Shown here: positions 18,567 to 25,911 of the stretch, in pieces | Layout: every line of letters begins with the position of its first letter | How positions within the stretch are numbered: position 1 is the stretch's first letter | NCBI GenBank assembly: GCA_046330435.1 | Contig: JAXLST010000006.1 | Coordinates: 62,001 to 126,000, forward strand | Source: Ga0077560 sp046330435 | Lineage (GTDB): Bacteria > Actinomycetota > Thermoleophilia > Miltoncostaeales > Miltoncostaeaceae | Direction: 5' to 3' | DNA: 64,000 nucleotides | The notes under the pieces: model-generated | The model's database searches: none | What the model was told of the DNA's origin: nothing | Seen by the model: only the letters and a program-made list of their open reading frames with translations | Made by a program: the position numbers and the translations under genes

Positions 18567-19073
18567 TCAGACCGCGGCGGGCTCCACGAGCACGCGGGTC
18601 ACGGGAACGGGGTTCGCCACGATGTCGAGCACCGGGCAGTGGGCGTCCACGGCCTCGGCGAGCTCGCGGTAGCGCTCGGGGGACTCGGGGCCCTCCAGGC
18701 TCACCTGCAGGCGAACGTCGTTGAAGCCGGCGCGCACGGAGCGGTCGATCCCGAAGAAGCCGAGCAGGTCGATGTCGGCGTCCGCCTCGACGCGCACGCG
18801 GTCGAGGGCGATGCCGAGGTTGGCGGCCCACACCTTGTAGGTGATGGCCTGGCAGGACGCGAGGCCGGCGAGGACGGCCTCCACGGGGTTCGCGCCGGTG
18901 TCGGTGCCGCCCAGGACGGCCGGCTCGTCGATCACCACGGTGTGCTGCCGGGCGCTCACCTCGGCCCGCAGGCCCTCCTCGATCTCGGTGGCGACGCCGA
19001 AGGTCGCCTTCGCGCGGCCCGGGTTGTCGCGGAAACCGGAGATCAGGCTCCGGACGGGGTTGTCCTCGCTCAT
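18567..19073 (-). CDS. OsmC-family peroxiredoxin-like protein
   Basis: The product is 168 residues from ATG 19073, behind GAGGAG at a good distance. Both redox cysteines of the family are present: LASCQAIT (near residue 73) and HCPVLD (near 146). Glu residues near the N-terminal beta part also match. OsmC/Ohr proteins reduce organic hydroperoxides through the Cys pair in the cytoplasm. The variant lacks features that would separate Ohr from OsmC with certainty. The gene is divergent from the PQQ dehydrogenase gene, 166 bases away. Confidence 0.9.
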   Translation of the reverse strand: MSEDNPVRSLISGFRDNPGRAKATFGVATEIEEGLRAEVSARQHTVVIDEPAVLGGTDTGANPVEAVLAGLASCQAITYKVWAANLGIALDRVRVEADADIDLLGFFGIDRSVRAGFNDVRLQVSLEGPESPERYRELAEAVDAHCPVLDIVANPVPVTRVLVEPAAV

Positions 19074-19239
19074 GCGTCGCTCCTCGGTGCGAACGGGATG
19101 GGGTACCCCTCCGGGGCCGGCGGCGAGAATACCAAGAAACCCAGCGGTGAATGACCTGTTTGTCGTCCACCGCCCGATGTTCGCGGCGCCGCCGCCGTGG
19201 GTATGGCCGCTCGTCCGGCTCACGAGGAACGGGAACCGC

Positions 19240-21426
19240 ATGTCAGTGGACGACGCGCCCACGGGGCGCCAGATGGGATCGCGGCGCTGGCTGATCCTGG
19301 GCGGGGTCGTGCTCGCCCTGGTCGTCATCGCCGTGGTCATCGCGGTCGCCGCCTCGGGCGGCGGCGACGACGCGCCCGCGGCGCGGGCCTGGCCGGCCAC
19401 GGCGCCGGCCTTCACCGCGGACGACCTCACCGCCGATCCGGTGTCCGCATGGATCACGAACGGCGGGACGCTGTCGAACCAGCGGTACTCGCCGCTCAAG
19501 GACATCGACACCGGCAACGTCGACGGCCTCAAGGGCGTCTGGATGACCCACCTCGGGTCCGCCACCGCCGCCAAGTACTCGGCGGAGGGCCAGCCGATCG
19601 CCTATGACGGCGTGATCTACGTCCCCACGGGCGACGACGACGTGTTCGCCGTCGACGTGGCGACCGGCAAGGTGCGCTGGCACTACGACAGCGGGATCGA
19701 CCAGACGATCGCCACCGTCTGCTGCGGGTGGCTCAGCCGCGGCGTCGCCCTCGGCGACGGACGCGTCTACATCGGCCAGCTCGACGGCAACCTCGTCGCG
19801 CTCGACCAGGCCACCGGAAAGATCGCCTGGAAGACGCAGGTGGGCGACCACCGCAAGGGCTACACCATCACCGCGGCCCCGCTGTACGTGAACGGCATGG
19901 TGGTCACCGGCGTGAGCGGCGGCGAGTTCTCCATCCGCGGCCGGGTGCAGGCGTACGACGCGGCCACCGGCAAGCAGCGGTGGGTGTTCAACACCATCCC
20001 CGCCCCCGGCGAGCCCGGCCACGAGACCTGGCCGCAGCAGGGTGACGCCTGGTCGCACGGCGGCGCACCGATGTGGCAGACCCCCGCCGTCGACCCCTCC
20101 CTGGGACTCATGTACTTCTCCACCGGCAACGCCTCCCCCGACCTCGACGGCTCCGGCCGGGAGGGCGACAACCTCTACGCCGCCTCGATCGTGGCGGTGG
20201 AGGTCGCCACCGGGAAGGTGCGGTGGCACTACCAGCTGGTCCATCACGACATCTGGGACTACGACGCCCCCAGCCCCGTCGTGCTGTTCGACGCGGAGTT
20301 CGACGGCGCGACGCGCAGGGCGCTCGCGGAGACCAGCAAGACCGGCTGGACCTACGTGCTCGACAGGGAGACCGGCAAGCCGCTGCTGCCGGTGAAGGAG
20401 ACCCCCGTTCCGCAGGACCCGGTGCAGAAGACCGCGGCCACCCAGCCCATCCCCCAGTACGACCCGTTCTTCCCGCACGAGATCAACGATCAGGACGTCG
20501 CGGACATCACCGCACTGGCGAAGAAGAACGCCAAGGGCGGGAAGATCCCGCCGGTCGTCAAGGGCGGGATCTACCAGCCGTTCGGCAAGGAGATCCGCGT
20601 GATCTCCCCCGGGCCGCAGGGCGGGGTGAACTGGCAGCCCATGAGCTACAGCCGCGACACCGGCTACCTCTACATCTGCGGCATGCGCTCGGTGTCGGGC
20701 TACACCCGCAGCGGAGAGGGCATCCCTGAGGGCAAGCAGGGCCAGGTCGCGGACCTGGGCAGCGTGTTCACCACCACCGGCTTCGGCTCCCAGACCGGGT
20801 ACTTCGGGGCCTGGGACCCCACCACCGGGAAGACCGTGTGGCAGCAGCGCTGGGCGGAGTCCTGCTACTCCGGCGCGGTGACGACCGCCGGCGGCCTGGT
20901 GTTCGTGGGCCGCAACAACGGCGAGCTGCAGGCGTACGACGCGAAGACCGGCGACCAGAAGTGGAGCTTCCAGACCGGCGCCGGCGCGAACTCCACCGTC
21001 ACGGTGTTCGAGCGGGACGGCACCCAGTACATCGCGTTCCTGGCCGGCGGGAACGCCCTGGCGGCGAGCCCGCACGGCGACAACCTGTGGCTGTTCTCGC
21101 TGGACGGGACCATGGGCCCCGCGGCGGCACCCGGCCAGGGCGAGGGCGCGGGCCATGCGGGCGAGGCCCCGAACACCCCGCCGGAGGCGGCCAAGGGAGA
21201 CCCCACCGCGGGCCGCGCCGTCTTCCAGGAGAACTGCACCGGGTGCCACGGCGCGAACGCGCTCGGCGGCAACGGCGGGCCGAGCCTCGCCGACGTCAAC
21301 GACGCCGGCCGGGTGCAGGCGCAGGTGCGCAACGGCGGCGGCGGGATGCCGGCGTTCCGCGGGACCCTGACGCCGCAGCAGATCGCGGACGTCTCCGCCT
21401 ACGTCGCGACGCAGGTCGGGCCGTAG
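19240..21426 (+). CDS. PQQ-dependent quinohaemoprotein dehydrogenase with cytochrome c domain
   Basis: The product is 728 residues, anchored by one N-terminal membrane helix (about 17-40). The large beta-propeller has repeated tryptophan-docking blades (ATGKVRWHY, TGKIAWK, TGKQRWVF, GDQKWSF) and the vicinal cysteine pair TVCCGWL near residue 160 that sits over PQQ. The C-terminal domain is a class I cytochrome c: haem site CTGCH near residue 666 and axial Met in GGGMPAF near 702. It would oxidise an alcohol, aldehyde or sugar outside the membrane and pass electrons to the respiratory chain. No PQQ synthesis gene is in view. ATG 19240 was chosen because GAGGAA precedes it and the helix follows. 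Confidence 0.92.
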   Translation: MSVDDAPTGRQMGSRRWLILGGVVLALVVIAVVIAVAASGGGDDAPAARAWPATAPAFTADDLTADPVSAWITNGGTLSNQRYSPLKDIDTGNVDGLKGVWMTHLGSATAAKYSAEGQPIAYDGVIYVPTGDDDVFAVDVATGKVRWHYDSGIDQTIATVCCGWLSRGVALGDGRVYIGQLDGNLVALDQATGKIAWKTQVGDHRKGYTITAAPLYVNGMVVTGVSGGEFSIRGRVQAYDAATGKQRWVFNTIPAPGEPGHETWPQQGDAWSHGGAPMWQTPAVDPSLGLMYFSTGNASPDLDGSGREGDNLYAASIVAVEVATGKVRWHYQLVHHDIWDYDAPSPVVLFDAEFDGATRRALAETSKTGWTYVLDRETGKPLLPVKETPVPQDPVQKTAATQPIPQYDPFFPHEINDQDVADITALAKKNAKGGKIPPVVKGGIYQPFGKEIRVISPGPQGGVNWQPMSYSRDTGYLYICGMRSVSGYTRSGEGIPEGKQGQVADLGSVFTTTGFGSQTGYFGAWDPTTGKTVWQQRWAESCYSGAVTTAGGLVFVGRNNGELQAYDAKTGDQKWSFQTGAGANSTVTVFERDGTQYIAFLAGGNALAASPHGDNLWLFSLDGTMGPAAAPGQGEGAGHAGEAPNTPPEAAKGDPTAGRAVFQENCTGCHGANALGGNGGPSLADVNDAGRVQAQVRNGGGGMPAFRGTLTPQQIADVSAYVATQVGP

Positions 21427-21435
21427 GCGACCAAC

Positions 21436-21468
21436 GCCGGGAGGGGCGAGCGCCGCGCCCCTCCCGGC
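21436..21468 (+). terminator. hairpin terminator after the quinohaemoprotein gene
   Basis: A 13-bp perfect stem (GCCGGGAGGGGCG with its complement) has a 7-base loop and is followed by CCTTCGCTT. It lies ten bases after the stop. Confidence 0.75.
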
Positions 21469-21538
21469 CCTTCGCTTGCGTTCTCACCGCGAGGTGTCGT
21501 CAAATGCCGCCGACGGCACCTCATCGCAGGGAGGCGAC

Positions 21539-22486
21539 ATGCGCGCACGGATCGTGCGGGCGGGGCTGGCGGCCCTGACCGCCGCGACGGCCCCGGCCGC
21601 GGGGCTCACACCGGCCGAGGAGACCCTGCTGGGACGCATCCCGGCCGAGGTGCGGCCGTACTGCGCCCCCGACGCGCGGCCGCCGAGCACCTCCGCCCTT
21701 GCGGCGCTCCGGTGCGATCTGCCCACCTCCGTGGGCGTCATCGTCCGGTACTCGAGCTATCCGACGTACACCTCGATGATCCGGGTGTACGCCGGCGTGG
21801 TGCGCCTCTCCCCGCAGCGCATCGTGCCCGGAGGCAGCTGCTCGGAGAGCCGCCTCCCCGCCGAGCGCGTCTACACGATCGCTGGCATCCCGGCGGGACG
21901 GTGGACCTGCTTCCGCACCGCGAGCGGCGCGACGACGCTGGCGTGGACCTCGCCACGGATCGCGACGCTCATCTGGGCCGTCCGGCCGGACGGCGACCAC
22001 GCGGCGATGCTCCGGTGGTGGCCCGGGCGCACGGGGTCCGAGGGACACCGCCCCGGAGGTCGCGACCGCGGGCGCTGTTCCCCAACGCCCTCGAACGCGC
22101 GCTGCTGCTGGACATCGGGGCGACGGCGGCACGCCGGGATGCGTCCGGCCTCGCCAGGTGGGCACGTGGGTCGCCGCGCTGCGTGCTCGACCGGTTCGCG
22201 GCAGATCACCTATCGCCGCTACGCGGAGGGCGAGGCGGCGCAACGCGACTACGTCCTCAGCGTCGCGGCGCTGGGCATCACCGAGCGGACCGGCGGGGCG
22301 TGCGACGACACCCAGGACACCGAGCGGTACTACGGCATCGGACCGCGGGGCCGTTATGCGTGCACCACGGTCGATGGCCGGGCCCGGCTCGAGTGGATCG
22401 ACTTCGGCCGCGCGATCCGCGGCATCGTCACGCAGGCGGGGACCCAGTCCGACCTCCTGGCGTGGTGGCGCACCCAGCCGCGCTGA
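21539..22486 (+). CDS. secreted protein with two copies of one domain; suspected internal frameshifts
   Basis: The frame is open for 315 residues from ATG 21539, behind AGGGAGG, with a short signal peptide. The N-terminal half has LLGRIPAEVRPYC, AALRC, ERVYTI, RWTCF and LRWWPG. The C-terminal half repeats this plan with ERYYGIG, RYACTT, RLEWIDF and LLAWWRTQ, so one domain of about 130 residues is duplicated. Between about 22030 and 22200 the frame becomes Arg/Pro-rich, while neighbouring frames carry the missing copy of the repeat start (FPNALERALLLDIGA and WVAALR). At least two compensating shifts are likely. I do not recognise the family. Confidence 0.6.
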   Translation: MRARIVRAGLAALTAATAPAAGLTPAEETLLGRIPAEVRPYCAPDARPPSTSALAALRCDLPTSVGVIVRYSSYPTYTSMIRVYAGVVRLSPQRIVPGGSCSESRLPAERVYTIAGIPAGRWTCFRTASGATTLAWTSPRIATLIWAVRPDGDHAAMLRWWPGRTGSEGHRPGGRDRGRCSPTPSNARCCWTSGRRRHAGMRPASPGGHVGRRAACSTGSRQITYRRYAEGEAAQRDYVLSVAALGITERTGGACDDTQDTERYYGIGPRGRYACTTVDGRARLEWIDFGRAIRGIVTQAGTQSDLLAWWRTQPR

Positions 22487-22497
22487 CCACCGCCCCG

Positions 22498-22533
22498 CAT
22501 TGGCCGCGGCCCTCAACCGGGCCCCGGCCAATG
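22498..22533 (+). terminator. hairpin terminator upstream of the SAM riboswitch
   Basis: A 15-bp stem with one mismatch (CATTGGCCGCGGCCC against its complement) closes a 6-base loop, eleven bases after the previous stop. It insulates the riboswitch transcript from read-through. Confidence 0.6.
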
Positions 22534-22551
22534 CCGATTCAGCGATCAAGA

Positions 22552-22579
22552 TTGCATCGCGCCGCCCTGGCCCGATAAC
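22552..22579 (+). promoter_or_regulatory. promoter of the SAM riboswitch transcript
   Basis: TTGCAT (22552-22557) and GATAAC (22574-22579) are separated by 16 bases. They lie ten bases ahead of the riboswitch 5' stem, the expected distance for a start near 22586. Confidence 0.6.
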
Positions 22580-22588
22580 GTCGTCCGT

Positions 22589-22666
22589 GGTCAAGAGCGC
22601 CAGCGCAAAGCCCCGGCTCGCTGGCCGGCTTCCCTCCTCCGCGGTGGGGTGCCCCGGGTGATGACC
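22589..22666 (+). promoter_or_regulatory. SAM-IV-type riboswitch aptamer
   Basis: The closing stem is GGTCA (22589) with TGACC (22662-22666). Inside are the conserved blocks GAGCGCCAGCG, CAAAGCCCCGGC, GCTGGCCGGC, GCGGTGGGGTGCC and CGGGTGATGACC, in the order and spacing I know from actinobacterial SAM-IV aptamers. GCCAGCG and CGCTGGC form the P2 stem. The element binds S-adenosylmethionine and represses downstream sulfur genes. About 80 bases separate it from the SufS-like gene and should hold the expression platform. The class is assigned from memory of the consensus, so a covariance search should confirm it. Confidence 0.85.
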
Positions 22667-22746
22667 AGGCCGCGGCCGCCCCCAGCGGGCGCCCGTGGCA
22701 AGCGCGGACCCGCATTCCGGGTCCAGAACCACGACCCAGGATCACC

Positions 22747-24072
22747 ATGACCATCACCCTGCACCGCGGGCGTGCGCGGCGTGCCGCCGCACCCGGAGTC
22801 CGCCCCCTCGCGGACTGCGTCGGCGCCGGCCTGCGCGTCCCCGTCCTCGGCGGCGCGTGGGCGCCGTACGTCAACCTCGACTGCGCCGCCACCGCGCCCG
22901 CCCTGGTCGCGGTCACCGACGCCGTCACCCGGCTGCTGCCCCACTACGCCAGCGTCCACAGGGGCGCCGGCCTGCCGTCCCGCACCTGCACCGCCGCCTA
23001 CGAGGCCGCGCGGCGCACCGTCCACGCGTTCGTGGGGAGCCGCGACGGCGACGTCGCGGTGTTCACCCGGAACACCACCGACGCCCTCAACCTGGTGGCC
23101 ACCGCCGTCCCCCGCGGCGCCGGGGACGTGCTGTTCCTCGACCTCGAGCACCACGCCAACCTGCTGCCCTGGCAGGCCCTGCCCCACCGCTGCATCCCCG
23201 TCGCCGCGACGGTCACCGAGACGCTCGAGCGGCTCGCCGCCGCGCTCGCCGCCGCCCCGGCGGCCCTGGTCGCCATCACCGGCGCATCGAACGTGACCGG
23301 CGAGGTCACGCCGGTGCGGGACATAGCCGCGCTCGCCCGCACCGCCGGCGCGCGCGTCGTGGTGGACGCCGCGCAGCTGGCACCCCACCGCCGCATCGAC
23401 CTGGCGGAGCTGGGTGCCGACTACGTCGCGCTGTCCGGGCACAAGCTGTACGCGCCGTTCGGCGCCGGGGCCCTGGTGGGCCGGCGGGACTGGCTGGACG
23501 CCGCGCCCCCGTACCAGCTGGGCGGCGGGGCGGTCCGCGAGGTGACGATCGCCGAGACCCGCTGGGCGGACGCCCCCGCCCGCCACGAGGGGGGCACCCC
23601 CAACCTCGTGGGCGCCGTCGCCCTGGCGGAGGCCTGCCGGGTCCTGGCCGGCCTGCCCGGGGGCGCGCTCGAGGCGCACGAGCATGCGCTGCTCACCCGA
23701 CTGCGCGACGGGCTCGCGGCGATCGGCGGGGTCCGCGTGCACCGGGTGTGGAGCGACCACGACGACGTGGTGGGCGTGGCGTCCTTCGCCGTGGAGGGGC
23801 ACGACCCGGGCGAGCTCGGCGCGTGCCTGTCCGCCGAGCACGCGATCGGCGTCCGGAGCGGCCGGTTCTGCGCCCACCCGCTGCTGTCGCGGCTCGGCGC
23901 GCCCGAGGGCGCGCTGCGTGTGAGCTTCGGGCTGGGCACCACCCTCGCGGACGTCGACCGGCTGCTCGCCGCGCTTGAGCGCGTCCTGCGGGACGGGCCG
24001 CGGCACGCGTACCGCAGGGACGGCGTCGCGTGGGTTCCGGTGGAGGACGACCGGCCGTCTCCGGACCTGTGA
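22747..24072 (+). CDS. class V aminotransferase fold PLP enzyme, SufS-like
   Basis: The product is 441 residues of fold-type I. The PLP lysine is in LSGHKLYAPFGAG near residue 234. Cofactor and substrate residues are in EHHANLLPW and VVVDAAQLAPH. A Cys in RSGRFCAHP near residue 375 sits where SufS-type cysteine desulfurases carry the persulfide cysteine (RTGHHCAQP in the family). It may therefore remove sulfur from cysteine or a related thiol compound. No SufB, SufC, SufD or SufU gene is adjacent, so it is not a standard Fe-S assembly enzyme. The SAM riboswitch upstream ties it to methionine supply, an unusual control for this family. Confidence 0.85.
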   Translation: MTITLHRGRARRAAAPGVRPLADCVGAGLRVPVLGGAWAPYVNLDCAATAPALVAVTDAVTRLLPHYASVHRGAGLPSRTCTAAYEAARRTVHAFVGSRDGDVAVFTRNTTDALNLVATAVPRGAGDVLFLDLEHHANLLPWQALPHRCIPVAATVTETLERLAAALAAAPAALVAITGASNVTGEVTPVRDIAALARTAGARVVVDAAQLAPHRRIDLAELGADYVALSGHKLYAPFGAGALVGRRDWLDAAPPYQLGGGAVREVTIAETRWADAPARHEGGTPNLVGAVALAEACRVLAGLPGGALEAHEHALLTRLRDGLAAIGGVRVHRVWSDHDDVVGVASFAVEGHDPGELGACLSAEHAIGVRSGRFCAHPLLSRLGAPEGALRVSFGLGTTLADVDRLLAALERVLRDGPRHAYRRDGVAWVPVEDDRPSPDL

Positions 24073-24159
24073 CGGACGCGGGACCGTCGGGCCGCGGCGC
24101 GCGCGATCGCGGGTGACTGCCGGCTGCAGCCCAGACCGTCATCGCAAGGAGCCCACCAG

Positions 24160-24739
24160 ATGTCCGACATCCTCAACGAGGTGCTCGCCGCCAACGCGGC
24201 GTACGCCGACGACTTCGGCGACAAGGGGTCGCTCGCCCTGCCGCCCGCCCGCGGCTTCGCCATCCTCACCTGCATGGACGCCCGCCTGGATCCCGCCAAG
24301 TACGCGGGCCTCGCCGAGGGCGACGCCCATGTCATCCGCCGCCGGAGGCCGGGCCAGTGACGACGCCATCCGCTCCCTGGTGATCTCCTACAAGCTGCTC
24401 GGCACGCGCGAGTGGTTCGTGATCCACCACACCGACTGCGGGATGGAGTTCTTCACCGACGGCGTCATGCGCGGCCTGCTGCGCAGCAGCCTCGAGACCG
24501 CCCAGCTGGGCGCGGACGGCTTCACCGATGTCGGCGCCGGCCCCGGCTCCACCGAGGGCGACTACATCGACTGGCTCACGATCGCCGACCAGCAGGGCGC
24601 CGTCGTGGACGACGTGACCCGCATCCGGAACCACCCGCTCGTCCCGCGCGGCATCCCCGTGTACGGCTACGTCTACGACGTGCGCTCGGGCCGGCTGATC
24701 GAGGTTCCCGAGGCGACCCGGGTGGGCGCGGCGTCCTGA
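24160..24739 (+). pseudogene. beta-carbonic anhydrase, frameshifted
   Basis: It starts at ATG 24160, behind AAGGAG. The zinc site is complete across two frames: Cys and Asp in LTCMDARLDP (near residue 38), then His and Cys in HHTDCGM (near 92). The first frame ends at 24360 after HVIRRRRPG. The second frame continues as GRASDDAIRSLVISYKLLG. The family consensus HVIRNAGG would be restored by two extra bases near 24335, where an Asn codon is reduced to one base. The rest reads normally to 24739. The enzyme would hydrate CO2. The shift could be an assembly error or a recent mutation. Confidence 0.85.
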
Positions 24740-24744
24740 CGCCG

Positions 24745-24782
24745 CGCGCGGGGGTGCGCCCGCCCGGGCGCACCCCCGCGCG
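24745..24782. terminator. strong hairpin terminator after the carbonic anhydrase gene
   Basis: A 17-bp perfect stem with a 4-base loop begins six bases past the stop. It is the longest stem among the terminators in the window. Confidence 0.8.
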
Positions 24783-24848
24783 ACACGCTCCGGCCGATCC
24801 CCCGACCCGGCCCGAGCGGTCGGAGTTCCACCGGCCGGTGCGACCGGG

Positions 24849-24854
24849 CACAAT
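24849..24854 (+). promoter_or_regulatory. -10 box CACAAT of the Rrf2 gene
   Basis: The box ends seven bases before the ATG and no ribosome binding site is visible, which points to a leaderless transcript. Confidence 0.45.
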
Positions 24855-24861
24855 CCGGCCC

Positions 24862-25326
24862 ATGCGCATCTCGGCGAAGGCGGACTACGGCCTGCGGGCC
24901 ATGGCCGCCCTGGCGCTCCTGCAGGCCGAGCGGGAGGGCCCGGTCACCAGGGAGCAGATCGCCGAGGCGCAGGAGATCCCCCTGGCGTTCCTCGAGAACA
25001 TCCTCCTGGACCTCAAGCGCGCCGGGCTGGTGATGAGCATCCGCGGGCAGCGGGGCGGGTTCCGCCTCCTGCGCCCGGCCGAGGCGATCACACTCGCCCA
25101 GGTGATCCGCGCCCTCGAGGGCCCGTTGGCGAGCGTCCGGGGGCAGCGGCCCGAGGACCTCGCGTTCCAGGGCCCCGCCGCGCCCCTGCGCGACGTGTGG
25201 GTCGCGGTGCGCGCGAACCTTCGCGCGGTCCTGGAGCGAGTGACGATCGCGGACCTCGTCGGGGGATCGCTCCCCGAGGAGGTCTCGGCGCTCACCCGCG
25301 TCCCGGACGCGTGGCACGGCCGCTGA
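24862..25326 (+). CDS. Rrf2-family transcription regulator
   Basis: The product is 154 residues. The winged helix is typical of the family: MRISAKADYGLRAMAALAL, VTREQIAEAQEIP with the recognition helix, and the wing SIRGQRGGFRLLRPAEAITL. The C-terminal part lacks the three cysteines that hold the Fe-S cluster in IscR and NsrR, so it should resemble the cluster-free CymR-type regulators of cysteine metabolism. Position beside a SufS-like enzyme under a SAM riboswitch supports a sulfur-related role, but this is inference. The strong terminator upstream makes it its own transcription unit. Confidence 0.9.
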   Translation: MRISAKADYGLRAMAALALLQAEREGPVTREQIAEAQEIPLAFLENILLDLKRAGLVMSIRGQRGGFRLLRPAEAITLAQVIRALEGPLASVRGQRPEDLAFQGPAAPLRDVWVAVRANLRAVLERVTIADLVGGSLPEEVSALTRVPDAWHGR

Positions 25327-25443
25327 CCGCGGGTCCGCGGGGCTGCGCCCCCCTGCCGGCGGTCGCCGTGGCACGGCGGCAGGCATCCCGCCTCATCGCG
25401 CGGGGTAGGCCCTTCCGGACACCATCCGAATCCGGGAGGGACC

Positions 25444-25860
25444 ATGACCACGACCGCGACGATCGAGGCGATGCTGCGCAGCCACCCGGAGCGCGGGGGC
25501 GCGGCGGGGCCTGACCTGCTGGTCCGCGCGATCCGCGAGCTGGCCGACTGCGAGCAGGCGTGCGTGCAGTGCGCCGACGCCTGCGTGGGCGAGCACGGCG
25601 GGGCGGAGCTCGACGCCTGCATCCAGACGGACCTCGCCTGCGCCGACGCGTGCGCGATGACCCGGCGGGTGCTGAGCCGCCGCACCGGCCAGGACCCCCG
25701 CCTGATGGCGATCGTGACCGAGGTGTGCGAGGAGCTGTGCTCCACCTGTGCGGCCGAGTGCGAGCGCCATGCGCCGCACATGCGGCACTGCGCCGAGTGC
25801 GCCGCACGGTGCCGCGCGTGCGCCGAGGTGTGCCGCGACCTGCTGGTCGCCATCGCATGA
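25444..25860 (+). CDS. Cys-rich four-helix-bundle protein, copper-storage (Csp) like
   Basis: The product is 138 residues with 16 cysteines placed mainly as CxxxC and CxxC pairs along four predicted helices: DCEQACVQCADAC, ACIQTDLACADAC, VCEELCSTCAAEC and HCAECAARCRACAEVC. This is the DUF326/Csp pattern, in which thiols pointing into the bundle bind many Cu(I) ions. No signal peptide is present, so it should be the cytosolic type. It has GGGAGG before its ATG. The type II NADH dehydrogenase gene begins 51 bases later from its own promoter. A copper buffering role is likely. Confidence 0.9.
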   Translation: MTTTATIEAMLRSHPERGGAAGPDLLVRAIRELADCEQACVQCADACVGEHGGAELDACIQTDLACADACAMTRRVLSRRTGQDPRLMAIVTEVCEELCSTCAAECERHAPHMRHCAECAARCRACAEVCRDLLVAIA

Positions 25861-25877
25861 GCCGGTTGACACGATGT

Positions 25878-25905
25878 TTGCGCGTGCACGCATCGGGTCT
25901 ACCGT
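25878..25905 (+). promoter_or_regulatory. leaderless promoter of the NADH dehydrogenase gene
   Basis: TTGCGC (25878-25883) and TACCGT (25900-25905) are 16 bases apart. The -10 box ends six bases before the ATG and there is no Shine-Dalgarno sequence. A TTGACA at 25866 is too far from this -10 box to pair with it. Confidence 0.5.
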
Positions 25906-25911
25906 GACGGT

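Noticed and set aside
24862..25326. IscR-type Fe-S regulator
   Set aside because: The three cluster-binding cysteines are absent, so only the Rrf2 family is supported.
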